A DNA stretch of 64,000 nt from Bacillota bacterium (GCA_023398105.1 JAEWST010000118.1:25779-89778), one strand, 5' to 3'; positions 34,899 to 44,281 are shown, counted from the stretch's first letter. Translations and numbers: made by a program. Notes: generated from the letters alone by a model not told the origin.

Positions 34899-34994
34899 AT
34901 TAGTTGTTGTGATTTTTTTTAATAGAAATGGGTAATTTAATAATAATCATATGAGACGAAAGGTTATTGTACTAGAAACCATTTACTAGCTCGA

Positions 34995-35100
34995 AATTAT
35001 GTTTATTCAAATATGGTGCATTTTCGGGCTACAAGAACCACAAGTGGTTTTTGCAAGTTTTGAAGACAGTAATAAAATGCTGATTAAGCTTTGCAAGGCT
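34995..35100 (+). repeat. Dispersed repeat shared with 2365-2440
   Basis: TTCGGGCTACAAGAACCACAAGTGG resembles the segment at 2389-2413 after mbl (TTCGAGCCACAAAAACCACAAGTG). Short, non-coding and diverged. It lies upstream of the phasin-like gene. Confidence 0.45.
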
Positions 35101-35157
35101 TAGATTCTATAATGGTTTACTATAATTATGTGCCCAAATGGGGCGTAGGAGGTTATT

Positions 35158-35535
35158 ATGATTAATAATATTAGTGATGACTTAAAAAAGATTGTACTAG
35201 CTGGAATAGGTGCAGTTGCAACAACGGCTGAAAAATCAAAGCAAGTATTAGATGAACTTGTAAAAAAGGGTGAACTGACTGTTGAGCAGGGAAAGGTTTT
35301 AAATGAAGAACTTAAGAGAAATATTAATTCAAAGATAAAAAGTCCACATATCACATCTGATATAAAAGATACAGACAAATCAAATGCTGATTCATCAGAA
35401 ATAAGTGTAGCTGACAAAAATATGCTGTTTATTGCCAATCAGCTTGAGAAACTGAATAAGGAAGAAATAGCAGCTATTAAGGCTAAGCTTGCTGAATTAG
35501 AGAGGACAGATACTAATGGAGAGACAGGAGAATAG
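35158..35535 (+). CDS. Phasin-like coiled-coil protein
   Basis: 125 residues, hydrophilic, largely helical. The front (about 8-60) resembles phasin/PhaF-like sequences (LKKIVLAGIGAVATTAEKSK, then LDELVKKGELTVEQGK). A flexible Asp/Ser-rich stretch and a second helix (LEKLNKEEIAAIKAKLAELE) follow. It overlaps the UbiB-like kinase gene by 20 bases, so the two are translationally coupled and probably act together. No polyhydroxyalkanoate synthase is in the window, so a granule role is not implied. TAGGAGG precedes the ATG. Confidence 0.75.
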   Translation: MINNISDDLKKIVLAGIGAVATTAEKSKQVLDELVKKGELTVEQGKVLNEELKRNINSKIKSPHITSDIKDTDKSNADSSEISVADKNMLFIANQLEKLNKEEIAAIKAKLAELERTDTNGETGE

Positions 35536-37108
35536 TACAGATAGTAATAAAAAAAGACTAGGACAAATAGTATCGGTATTAGTAAAAAACGATCTTGTTA
35601 AAGGAATTACACCTGAAAAGCTAAGGAAAATTATCGAAGAACTAGGTCCCACTTTTGTTAAGCTTGGTCAAATTATGTCAATGCGTAACGAAATACTTCC
35701 GACTGAGTACTGTAAAGAGCTTGAGAAGCTGCGTGCTGATGTCAGACCAATGGAATATTCAGAAGTGAAAAAAGTTATTGAGAACGAATATGGAACAGAG
35801 CTAGAAGAGGTGTTTCAAAGCTTCGACAGTGTACCTTTAGGCTCTGCTTCTATTGCACAAGCACATTTTGCAATTCTTAAAAATGGAGATAAGGTTGTAG
35901 TTAAGGTGCAGCGTCCAGGCATTAAGGATATTATGGCTCGTGATATATCATTACTCAGGAAAGCCTCAAAAATCTTAAAAATTGCTGTTAATACAGGAAA
36001 TGTAGTGGATTTTGGTATAATACTTGATGAAATGTGGACTGTTACCAGTCAGGAGATGGATTTTCTTATTGAAGCACGTCATGCAGAGGAATTCTATGAT
36101 TATAATAGAGATATTGTGTATTCCACCTGCCCTAAAATAGAACATAAATTCACTACATCAAAAGTACTTGTAATGGAATATATTGAAGGTGTTCAGATAG
36201 ATGATATTGAGATACTTATTTCAATGGGATATGATTTAAATGAAATTGGATTAAAGCTTTCTGATAATTACATAAAGCAAATTATTGATGATGCATTTTT
36301 TCATGCGGATCCCCATCCTGGCAACATTCGAATTAGAGGCGGAGAGATTGTTTGGATTGATTTAGGAATGATGGGAAGGCTATCAAATAGAGATAAGCTG
36401 CTGTTTAAAAATTCAATCAAAGCCATCGCAGAAAATAATGTAGATGAAATAAAGAACATATTAATAACCCTTGGTAATCATAAGGGCAGGATTAATCATT
36501 TAAGGATGTACTCAGATATTAGTGATATGCTGTCTAAATACGGGAATATGAGCATTGGAGACATGGATTTGGGAGTTATAATGGAGGAGTTTCTTTTTCT
36601 TGCAAATACCCACGGTATATCTATGCCAAAGGGAATGAGTATGCTGAGTCGTGGAATAATAACAATAGAAGGTGTGTTGGCTAAGATTTCCCCTGATATA
36701 AATATTGTTCAAGTAATGACAAACCGTATGGCTTCAGAAGTATTAAATAATATAGATTTGTCACAAGAAATATTGAATGTAGGAAAGACGCTATATGGTT
36801 CAGCTAGGAAGACTTTGGATATTCCAACACAGCTTTCGGATATACTGAAAATGACAATGAAGGGTCAGACCAAGGTAAATTTGGAGCTGACAGGCTCAGA
36901 AGAGCCGCTAACCGCTATTGATAAAATGGTAAATAAGTTGGTTATTTGTATTATTAATGCGGGATTGCTTATTGGTTCAAGTCTTATTTGTACTACAGAT
37001 ATGGAACTGAAATTATTGGGAATACCGCTGATTGGAGTGATGGGATATGCAGTAGCACTTATTCTCGGTGGTTGGCTGATATTGGATATAAGAAAAAAGA
37101 AACCTTGA
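35516..37108 (+). CDS. UbiB/ABC1 (AarF) atypical kinase with C-terminal membrane helices
   Basis: 530 residues. It carries the UbiB family KxGQ motif (FVKLGQIMSMRNEILP, near residue 50), the Ala-rich nucleotide loop (LGSASIAQAHFA), the invariant Lys in VVVKVQRPG, the catalytic-loop equivalent DAFFHADPHPGNIRI (about 261) and the metal-binding WIDLGMMG (about 281). Two hydrophobic segments close the protein (about 475-525). UbiB proteins support quinone and lipid metabolism, but strict anaerobes of this kind often lack ubiquinone, so the role here may concern isoprenoid or membrane lipids. It is coupled to the phasin-like gene upstream. Confidence 0.88.
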   Translation: MERQENSTDSNKKRLGQIVSVLVKNDLVKGITPEKLRKIIEELGPTFVKLGQIMSMRNEILPTEYCKELEKLRADVRPMEYSEVKKVIENEYGTELEEVFQSFDSVPLGSASIAQAHFAILKNGDKVVVKVQRPGIKDIMARDISLLRKASKILKIAVNTGNVVDFGIILDEMWTVTSQEMDFLIEARHAEEFYDYNRDIVYSTCPKIEHKFTTSKVLVMEYIEGVQIDDIEILISMGYDLNEIGLKLSDNYIKQIIDDAFFHADPHPGNIRIRGGEIVWIDLGMMGRLSNRDKLLFKNSIKAIAENNVDEIKNILITLGNHKGRINHLRMYSDISDMLSKYGNMSIGDMDLGVIMEEFLFLANTHGISMPKGMSMLSRGIITIEGVLAKISPDINIVQVMTNRMASEVLNNIDLSQEILNVGKTLYGSARKTLDIPTQLSDILKMTMKGQTKVNLELTGSEEPLTAIDKMVNKLVICIINAGLLIGSSLICTTDMELKLLGIPLIGVMGYAVALILGGWLILDIRKKKP

Positions 37109-37109
37109 A

Positions 37110-37250
37110 AAATGCGAAGTTTACATTTCGTGCGTTCATCGTTTTCTTCGCATTTTTGAGCAATCAAGCAATGACCATACACTTTTTAATTGCTATTTGT
37201 GTTACCGGTGATACTGGTGGTACTGGCGAAATGTAGGTTAGCTTGAAATG
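37110..37250 (+). repeat. Terminator-like repeat after the ubiB-like gene
   Basis: AATGCGAAGTTTACATTTCG repeats the sequence at 2281-2300. Here AAAATGCGAAG pairs with CTTCGCATTTTT, making a terminator with a 26-base loop. The GGTGGTACTGGCGAAATG segment that follows matches 2540-2556 and, in part, 45368-45386 (GGTACAGGCGAAATGTAGG). Confidence 0.65.
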
Positions 37251-37499
37251 TGTACAATTTTGTAACCGTTAACATTTGCAAGCGTCACAAACTACCAATT
37301 TTGTGAATTAGCCTTAATATAGCTAACCAATTCATCTGCATTTGCTTATGCTAGAGTAGCAAATGTATCAGCAGCAATTCTGACATTGATAATAATGCCT
37401 TAAAAATCAAACTATTACCACGATAATTGCCACGATATCTATTTGTGCGACGGCTAAAAACTGAGAATGAACAAATGCTAGATCTTAGTAATTACTAAT

Positions 37500-37576
37500 T
37501 TATTGTAATTATTTCGGTAACAAACCAATGATAAGTTTGAACGCTGATAGACTTTTCATGTGGGAAAGTTGGGTTA
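37500..37576 (+). repeat. CAACTTTCCC-family repeat end
   Basis: ATTTCGGTAACAAACCAATG, then ATAAGTTTGAACGCTGATAG and terminal GGGAAAGTTGGGTTAAG: right arm of the family. A further partial arm lies at 37765-37801 (TGTGAAAGTTGAGTTGAA). Apart from these repeats I see nothing in 37251-37839. Confidence 0.55.
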
Positions 37577-37839
37577 AGTAATTTTAAGGTATTCTTACCT
37601 ATATGCTGTAAATAAAGATATACATGTGATATAATTCATAAGTAATATATGGAATAAAAAAATTAATAACTCAGGCTTCTGTACATATAAGTTAGCTAAA
37701 ACCTTTTATATTAATATAGAGAATAATTGAATGTAAATTGTGTGAACACTGTTTTTAGTTGGAGTACTGGTGTACTTTTTATGTGTGAAAGTTGAGTTGA
37801 AATATTATAATGTAAAATTGAAACATAAATGGAGGTCGT

Positions 37840-38868
37840 ATGCCAAAGAAAGTTACAATGGATACAATAGCGAAGAAACTTGGAATATCAAAGAATACAG
37901 TTTCTTTAGCATTGAGAGGGATGTCAGGTATTAGTGAAACAACACGAAAAGCAATCGAAGATACTGCCACAAGCATGGGATATCAATATAAGTCAAACGC
38001 TGTTAAGTCTTTAAATACACGTAACCTATGCCTTGTTATTGCAAAAAGCACCCGTGATTCAATTGGATTTTTCAGCTATATTCAGCTAGGCATAGAAGAT
38101 GAGGCAAGAAAGAACAATGTAAATACAATAATACACTATTATGATGAGAATGAAGACATTTTTGGAATGCCAAATTGCATAAAGGACGGAATGATTTCAG
38201 GAATAATTACTCTTGGAAGAAATTCGCAAAAAACTATAAAATCAATAATTTCATATAATTTACCCATTATTATGGTTGATAATTATTTTGACAATTTACC
38301 AATGGATTGTATATTAACAGATAACCAGTGTGGTGGATATCTTGCAACAGAGTATTTAATAAAGTGTGGACATAACCAAATAGGGTTTATAGGAGATATT
38401 TCTTTATCTGTTAGTTTTTATGACAGATATCAGGGATATACAAAAGCACTAAAGGAGTACAAACTTGAAATGAATGAAGGATACTCTGTGATTGATAAAG
38501 TTTTGGATAATTTACCAAGTGAAGAGGTAGAGAAAATAATCAACGAAACAAAATCTAAGCAAGGACTACCAACGGCTTATGTTTGCTGTAATGATGCTCA
38601 AGCAATAGTCATATTGAAAGCAATGAAAAATATGAACATTTCAATACCTAATGAAATCTCAATTATTGGATTTGATGATATAGAAACTGCAAAAAATGTG
38701 ACACCTGAATTAACTACTATGAAGGTTGAAAAAGAATTGATGGGCAAGATAGCTGTACGCAAACTCCTTGAAAGAATTGAGAGTGGAACTGAAATATCAG
38801 AAAAAATTCTTTTATCTGCATCCTTAGTAAAGAGAGAATCGGTTAAGCAAATTACAAAACAGCAATAA
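37840..38868 (+). CDS. LacI-family transcriptional regulator
   Basis: 342 residues. The LacI-type helix-turn-helix occupies residues 5-25 (VTMDTIAKKLGISKNTVSLA) and the hinge helix follows (about 45-58). A periplasmic-binding-protein-like ligand domain comes next, with IMVDNYFDNLPMDCILTDNQ, GFIGD and the C-terminal SIIGFDDIETAKNVTPELTT. TGGAGG precedes the ATG. The ligand is probably a sugar. The next gene, the first ACP of the biosynthetic cassette, starts 760 bases downstream on the same strand; a regulatory link is possible but unproven. Confidence 0.9.
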   Translation: MPKKVTMDTIAKKLGISKNTVSLALRGMSGISETTRKAIEDTATSMGYQYKSNAVKSLNTRNLCLVIAKSTRDSIGFFSYIQLGIEDEARKNNVNTIIHYYDENEDIFGMPNCIKDGMISGIITLGRNSQKTIKSIISYNLPIIMVDNYFDNLPMDCILTDNQCGGYLATEYLIKCGHNQIGFIGDISLSVSFYDRYQGYTKALKEYKLEMNEGYSVIDKVLDNLPSEEVEKIINETKSKQGLPTAYVCCNDAQAIVILKAMKNMNISIPNEISIIGFDDIETAKNVTPELTTMKVEKELMGKIAVRKLLERIESGTEISEKILLSASLVKRESVKQITKQQ

Positions 38869-39630
38869 TTATTTAAAATAAGAAGTAAATGGGCTTAGTA
38901 TAATTCAGCATTATAAGAACAAAAGTTTTAGACAATGCTAGAGTGATTAATAAAGCGATTTTAGTCGAATAAATACCGATTTGATAATTATTGGAGTTTT
39001 TTCTATTAGATGAAAAATGGAAATAATAAGCGAATTTTATATGTATCAAAGAGTAAAAGGTCGAATTTTGAGGTTTGACAGTTTAAGATGCAATGTTATA
39101 TACTTATTTTAGGTTATTATTGGTAGAGAATATATTATCCTATAATATATTGTTACTAACATACGTTTCTAGGACATCGAACTATTATTTGAACGAGTTG
39201 CAACAACCATTACTGATTGATTAAAATTTACCGTATCTACAAAAAGGTTGTTTAAGAGTTAAGAAATTATTTATTTGCGATTAATTTACATAAAGCATAC
39301 ACATAATTATATGTTATATATGTATACATAATAGTTGATTTATGTTTAGCTGAAACATATTGTTAAACATTAAAATGAATTATACTAAATATAAAGGAAA
39401 AATGTTCTTAAAGTACTAACTGTCACATATAATACTAAATTGTTTAGACTTAAAATATTATATAAAAGAATAGAGTTGCTTATTTTTATCAAAAGTTAAT
39501 ATCATTAGCATCTTATATTAATTTGCTGATGATTAAATAAAATACAATAAGCTCATGTAGTTAGTCTTACTATTGTAAAAATTATTATTAAACAGTATTT
39601 ATCTATTATTTAAGAAGGGGAGTATTTGTT
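38869..39630 (+). other. Long AT-rich region upstream of the biosynthetic cassette, with promoter candidate
   Basis: No gene in about 760 very AT-rich bases. TTGACA at 39075-39080, 18 bases, TATACT at 39099-39104 is a good sigma-A promoter; it would give the cassette a leader of about 520 bases. The ACP gene has AAGGGGAG upstream. No riboswitch fold was recognised. Confidence 0.5.
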
Positions 39631-39876
39631 ATGAAGAGAGAGGAAATTGAGCAAAAAATATCGGAGCTTTTAAAAAGCCGCAGTCAGTTTAATGGTGATA
39701 ATATTAAACTAGATTGTGATTTAAGAGACAACTATGGTATAGACTCTATTGTTTTAGTAGAATTAATGATTGAAATTGAGTGTGAATTTGATATCTCTAT
39801 TGATAGTAATTTGCTTACTTATGAGTATTTTTCCACTGGAAAAGCAATTTGTGACTACATAGAAACAAAGCTATAA
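39631..39876 (+). CDS. Acyl carrier protein (cassette ACP 1)
   Basis: 81-residue carrier protein. The phosphopantetheine serine is Ser39 in DNYGIDSIVLVELMIEIE, followed by helix II and an acidic surface. It is clearly not the fatty-acid ACP type in its flanking residues, and it stands first in a five-gene run. It should carry an acyl or aminoacyl group as a thioester after modification by a phosphopantetheinyl transferase, which is not in the window. GGGGAG lies eleven bases before the ATG. Confidence 0.88.
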   Translation: MKREEIEQKISELLKSRSQFNGDNIKLDCDLRDNYGIDSIVLVELMIEIECEFDISIDSNLLTYEYFSTGKAICDYIETKL

Positions 39877-39910
39877 TTCAGATTAAATACCTTTTAGGAG
39901 TGTTTTAAAA

Positions 39911-41035
39911 ATGGCAATGAAATACATTAAAAACGTACCTAGATTTTTTGAACCATATGTAAGTGACTGCTTCCATAATGCATTATCTGCTCAATTGTTG
40001 TATTTGGGGATAAATCCTAATATATTATTGGCAGATTACCTTTCGTTTTTATATGATAAGGAAACAGGATACATGGGAGTAAACTATCTTTATAAGTACA
40101 ACACCTCAGTTGAATTTTCAGAAAAAGAACTAAATACATCATTTGAACAAGCATATTTTCCTGTACCTGAGCTTTACAGAAATAATATTGAACCCCAATC
40201 TATTGTAGCTAAAGACCAAATTATTGTAAAAATGTATATTGAAAATGATTCAGATCTTGCATATAACAGAGTAAAAGAATTAATAGATCAGGATATTCCT
40301 GTTGTAGCTGCCGTAGACCTGTTTTATATGAGGTATCACAGAGCATATCAAAAAGAACACGGACTTCATTATGTAGTGATAACTGGATACAATGAAGAGG
40401 AAGGTTGGTATGAGCTATTTGACAAATACAAGCTGTCAAATGGTGATTTTGACGGTAAATTGCAAATAGATGAAATACGAATGGCTAGAGCATCTGAGAA
40501 TCCTTTAAGCAATGCAATGATGGGTGAATATAAAAGGCCAATTCAAAATGTATGGTGCGAAGTGGAAAACTACAAAGACTTTAAAGTTCAAAATGATAGA
40601 ATTATAGCTACTTTAACGGAAAGCTGCAGAAGAATGAACAGTGAAAAAGATGTTCTTGGGTATCAATGTGGATTTGAAGCAATCAATACCTTGATTAGCG
40701 ATTTTGATAGTAAAAAGGCAGAGGCATTATCTGAGACAAAACAGTATATGTTTAAAACCTATTATAATGAGACTTTCAAGACTATATCCAGAAGTAGAAA
40801 AAGATTTAAAACCTTTATAAACGAACTACATGAATTAATACCTCAAAATTTTCAAGGAGAAATATCAAATCTGCTAGATGAGTCGTCAAAGCATTGGGAT
40901 ATATGTGCAAATCTATCTTTAAAATTAGGCATTACAAAAAAATTAACACTTTTAGAAGACATTATTGATCAACTTAATGGGGTTGTTGAAAATGAACAAA
41001 AAGTAATATCAAGTCTTGGTAATTTGTTTAAGTAA
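39911..41035 (+). CDS. BtrH-like cysteine acyltransferase
   Basis: 374 residues. The N-terminal papain-like region resembles BtrH_N, with a plausible triad: Cys20 (YVSDCFHNALSAQ), His153 (HGLHYVVITGYNEEE) and Asp171 (ELFDKYKL). The helical C-terminal half (QCGFEAINTLISDF onward) resembles the DUF4872-type partner domain. BtrH in butirosin synthesis moves an acyl chain from the carrier BtrI to an amino group. By analogy this protein should transfer an acyl group from one of the neighbouring ACPs to an amine or hydroxyl acceptor. It starts 34 bases after ACP 1. Family assignment rests on motifs seen by eye. Confidence 0.75.
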   Translation: MAMKYIKNVPRFFEPYVSDCFHNALSAQLLYLGINPNILLADYLSFLYDKETGYMGVNYLYKYNTSVEFSEKELNTSFEQAYFPVPELYRNNIEPQSIVAKDQIIVKMYIENDSDLAYNRVKELIDQDIPVVAAVDLFYMRYHRAYQKEHGLHYVVITGYNEEEGWYELFDKYKLSNGDFDGKLQIDEIRMARASENPLSNAMMGEYKRPIQNVWCEVENYKDFKVQNDRIIATLTESCRRMNSEKDVLGYQCGFEAINTLISDFDSKKAEALSETKQYMFKTYYNETFKTISRSRKRFKTFINELHELIPQNFQGEISNLLDESSKHWDICANLSLKLGITKKLTLLEDIIDQLNGVVENEQKVISSLGNLFK

Positions 41036-41189
41036 AATTAACGAATTATCAATTATTTGTGACGCTAAGAATATTGGCTACAGCAGTAAAAAAGATAGCG
41101 TACCTCTGCAAAGCAGAGATTATCCACGGAAAGCTTTTCAAATTTTTTGTTGCCCAAGTGGGACGTTAACATGAGAGGGATGATGCAAT

Positions 41190-42698
41190 TTGAATTATTC
41201 ACCATGGGGTTTATTTGCGGAGAGTTATAACCAATTTCCAAATAATTATATGCTAATTCATGAAAATTCACAGTTCACTTATGCTCAAATAATGGAGTTG
41301 GTTTTAAAGACATCAGATTTTATTGATAGTATGGACTTTAAGATAGGTGGTATTTTTCTTCCTAACAGTCCACAGTTCATTACATATCTGTTTGCTTTGA
41401 ATAAACAAAATAAACTTGTTGTACCTCTTTCGTATCAACTTAAAGGGGAATCATTATGTGAAAGAATCAATTATGCAGATGTTGAATTTTTAGTTACAGA
41501 CAAAAATGGATTTAATGAAGTTAGCAAGATTAGGGATAGACTACAGATCAAGTATATTGTTGTTTTAGAAAATGAATTTGACGCACAGGTTTACAAGTTT
41601 GATTCTGAAAAAGTAATTTCTGAGGACATTAAAGAAGACACATTTGGAATTTGCTTTACAGGAGGTTCCACATCAGAGCCAAAAGGAGTAGTTCTCTCAA
41701 ATTATGCTGTTTCTGGTAATGCATTAGCAGTTGCAGAGGTTTTGCAATTTACTAATGAAGATAGATTTCTTATGGCAAGACCTCTTACACAGGCAGGCCC
41801 AATAGCTAGTGACCTGCTAATGGCTATCAGCTGCGGAGCATGTGTTATTCTGCTAAATGATTTATATCATCCTGCTATCTTTTTAAAGACAATCCAAGAA
41901 TTGCGTCCAACAACAACATATTTAGTGAGAACAATGCTTGTACAAATACTTGATTATCCTTTTATTAATAGGTTTGATACCAGTTCTATGAAAAGAATTA
42001 TTCTTGGAGCAATGATAACACCTGAAAGTGTTTTCTTAAAGACTAAGGAAAAGTTTAAGAATGTTGCTCTATACAATGCATATGGCTTGTCAGAGGCGGC
42101 GGTTAGAGTTTCTTTTGCATGTAACGAAGATGTGCTAAAGTATCCTGGCACGGTAGGAAGACCGATAAAAGGTTGTGACATGACAATTTATCGTGATGAC
42201 GGTTCTGTTTGCGATACAGACGAGATTGGTGAAATATTTGTTCATACTGATTATATAATGGACGGATATTACAAATACAAAGATAAGACTTTGCAGGCAT
42301 TAACAGATAAGGGATTAAGAACCAAGGATAAAGGCTACAAAAACAAACAAGGCTTGTACTTTGTTGTTGGCAGAACAGACGACCTAATTATTCAGGGTGG
42401 AAATAATGTGTATCCTATTGAAATTGAACAAATACTGCTTATGAATCCTTTAATAAAAGAAGCTGTTGTTCTAGGAATAGATGATGAAAAATTAGGTCAG
42501 AAAATTGTTGCGATGGTTCGTGTTGTTGAAGGAGAGAATGTATTAGTTCAAGATTTATACAAATGGTGTCGAGCAAATCTAGAGGATAGAAAAATTCCTA
42601 GAGAAATTGCAATAGTTGAAAATATACCAAGAAATGAAATGGGAAAACTTAATAAAAATGTACTAAAAAACTTTTATGAAAATAAAATCAAAAAATAG
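41190..42698 (+). CDS. AMP-forming acyl/aryl ligase (ANL superfamily)
   Basis: 502-residue adenylating enzyme. Core motifs: A3 phosphate loop FTGGSTSEPKG (156-166), A5 NAYGLSEAA, A7/A8 hinge VVGRTDDLIIQGGNNVYPIEIE, and the catalytic A10 lysine at 486 (PRNEMGKLNKN). It activates a carboxylic acid as an acyl-adenylate and probably loads it on a neighbouring ACP. It lacks fused carrier or condensation domains. The substrate cannot be read from the pocket by eye. It starts at TTG with GAGAGGGA upstream, 154 bases after the BtrH-like gene. Confidence 0.88.
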   Translation: MNYSPWGLFAESYNQFPNNYMLIHENSQFTYAQIMELVLKTSDFIDSMDFKIGGIFLPNSPQFITYLFALNKQNKLVVPLSYQLKGESLCERINYADVEFLVTDKNGFNEVSKIRDRLQIKYIVVLENEFDAQVYKFDSEKVISEDIKEDTFGICFTGGSTSEPKGVVLSNYAVSGNALAVAEVLQFTNEDRFLMARPLTQAGPIASDLLMAISCGACVILLNDLYHPAIFLKTIQELRPTTTYLVRTMLVQILDYPFINRFDTSSMKRIILGAMITPESVFLKTKEKFKNVALYNAYGLSEAAVRVSFACNEDVLKYPGTVGRPIKGCDMTIYRDDGSVCDTDEIGEIFVHTDYIMDGYYKYKDKTLQALTDKGLRTKDKGYKNKQGLYFVVGRTDDLIIQGGNNVYPIEIEQILLMNPLIKEAVVLGIDDEKLGQKIVAMVRVVEGENVLVQDLYKWCRANLEDRKIPREIAIVENIPRNEMGKLNKNVLKNFYENKIKK

Positions 42699-42711
42699 GA
42701 GGAAGTAAAAA

Positions 42712-43893
42712 GTGAAAAGAGAAGAACTATCATTAGAAAGACAACTGGTATTAATGACAGCAATTGAAGTTAAAGAAGCACAGGGTGCTAGATTGGAAGA
42801 AATTCTTAACAGCCACCTCAATTGGGCAGATATAATTCTTCAGATGGTAACTCATAGAACATTAGGTATGTTTTATTACAATTTGAAAAAGTTTAAGCTA
42901 GTTGATAAGCTTGAAAAAGAAATGTCTCGCCTTTTAGAAGCAAATTGGCAGGTTTATGGAGAAAGAAATGCATATTATCAAAAAGAACTTACTGATATTC
43001 TAAATGCATTTAATGAACATAATGTTGTTGTACCTGTTCTTAAAGGCAATCTATTAGCTACCATGGTATATCCTGAATTGGAAACAAGAATATTTAATGA
43101 CTTGGATATGATTATGAAGCTTGATGATGTAGTTACTGTAACAAAAGCTTTAGAAGGAAGAGGATTTGTTCAGGGACATTATGATGATGAAAAACAAGTA
43201 ATTGTAGCTGCCTCAAGGAAAGAAAAAATGCTACAACAAATGGTTACTCACGAATTGCAGGAATTCCTAAAGATAAGTGATAATAAGTTTGCAAAGCTTG
43301 TACAGGTTGACATTAACCATGATGTTCTTTGGAAAGGAAATTGCCCATATAAAGTGCCTACTGAAGATTTAATAGCAAGAGCACTTCCTATTGACATTGA
43401 TGGTGCAAAAGGATATATGCTTGATTACATAGACAATATTATTCAGCTTAGCTGCCATTTGTACAAAGAGGCAACACTAATGATGTGGGTTACTGATTTA
43501 AGAGACTTGAAAATCTATAAATTCTCAGATTTGCATATGTATATTAATAAGTTCTTTGACAAAATTGATTGGGATTTACTTGTTGAAAGAATAAAGGGAT
43601 ACAATCTGGATAAGGTTGTTTACTACAATTTCCACTATATTGAGATGATGTTTGGGGAGGTTATCCCTGAAAAAGTAATGAATGCATTAAGACCTGAAGA
43701 TCTTACATATTTAGATGAGTACGGTATAGAAAACAAGGAACCTTCAATATGGGAATATGATTTCTTTACAAGACTTTTTGAAACAGATAGAGTTTTGACT
43801 CTAGCGGAAAATCAAGTGTCAGGTATGAAAAAGTACTTAGATGCAAAAGCAGAATCGGATGGGGTTTTCAAACATAGAACATTAAATAACTAG
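42712..43893 (+). CDS. Nucleotidyltransferase-fold protein (PF14907-like)
   Basis: 393 residues. The central region matches the uncharacterised nucleotidyltransferase family found beside biosynthetic genes: VVPVLKGNLLATMVYPELETR followed by the metal-binding pair Asp130 and Asp132 in FNDLDMIM. A helical N-terminal part (1-105) and a long C-terminal part with conserved aromatic stretches (LDYIDNIIQLSCHLYKEATL) surround it. It may nucleotidylate, or bind and modify, the product or a carrier; the reaction is unknown. It starts at GTG, 13 bases after the ligase gene and with AGGAGG upstream, so it is tightly coupled. Confidence 0.78.
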   Translation: MKREELSLERQLVLMTAIEVKEAQGARLEEILNSHLNWADIILQMVTHRTLGMFYYNLKKFKLVDKLEKEMSRLLEANWQVYGERNAYYQKELTDILNAFNEHNVVVPVLKGNLLATMVYPELETRIFNDLDMIMKLDDVVTVTKALEGRGFVQGHYDDEKQVIVAASRKEKMLQQMVTHELQEFLKISDNKFAKLVQVDINHDVLWKGNCPYKVPTEDLIARALPIDIDGAKGYMLDYIDNIIQLSCHLYKEATLMMWVTDLRDLKIYKFSDLHMYINKFFDKIDWDLLVERIKGYNLDKVVYYNFHYIEMMFGEVIPEKVMNALRPEDLTYLDEYGIENKEPSIWEYDFFTRLFETDRVLTLAENQVSGMKKYLDAKAESDGVFKHRTLNN

Positions 43894-43960
43894 AATTCGT
43901 AACGCTATTAAATGTAATCGGTGCAATTATGTAATACGCTTGGAGGGGAGAGGTGAGACT

Positions 43961-44212
43961 ATGACACCTGATAGAGATACCATACTTAAAATGCTGATTA
44001 CATCTTTAAAAAGAGATGAAAATGAATTTGCCAATATAACAGATGATACAGACTTAAGAGAACATGGGCTTGATTCTATTACCAGCATTGAGACCATTGT
44101 TATGTTGGAGGAAGCATTTGATATTAATGTAGATGACGATGATTTATACATTGAGAATTTTAATACATTAGGAAAGATAATGGTATTGCTTGACAAATGT
44201 ATGAATAATTAA
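43961..44212 (+). CDS. Acyl carrier protein (cassette ACP 2)
   Basis: 83 residues with the phosphopantetheine site at Ser39 (LREHGLDSITSIETIVMLEE) and a strongly acidic third quarter (DINVDDDDLYIENF). It is quite different in sequence from ACP 1, so the two may carry different units. GGAGGGGAGAGGTGAG precedes the ATG at 43961; the frame is also open from a TTG at 43940. It ends the cassette, with a strong terminator just after it. Confidence 0.87.
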   Translation: MTPDRDTILKMLITSLKRDENEFANITDDTDLREHGLDSITSIETIVMLEEAFDINVDDDDLYIENFNTLGKIMVLLDKCMNN

Positions 44213-44226
44213 TATATTTGACTCTA

Positions 44227-44281
44227 AGTGCAATCAAAAATACTGCCTCAAAAATAGGCGGTGTTATTGATTGCACTTTTT
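44227..44281 (+). terminator. Strong terminator closing the ACP cassette
   Basis: AGTGCAATCA pairs with TGATTGCACT, and inside it CTGCCT pairs with AGGCGG; then TTTTT. It marks the 3' end of the five-gene unit. Confidence 0.9.

Noticed and set aside
39631..44212. Closthioamide or lasso-peptide cluster
   Set aside because: No thioamide-forming, ATP-grasp, lasso cyclase, leader peptidase or precursor peptide gene is visible around the cassette.
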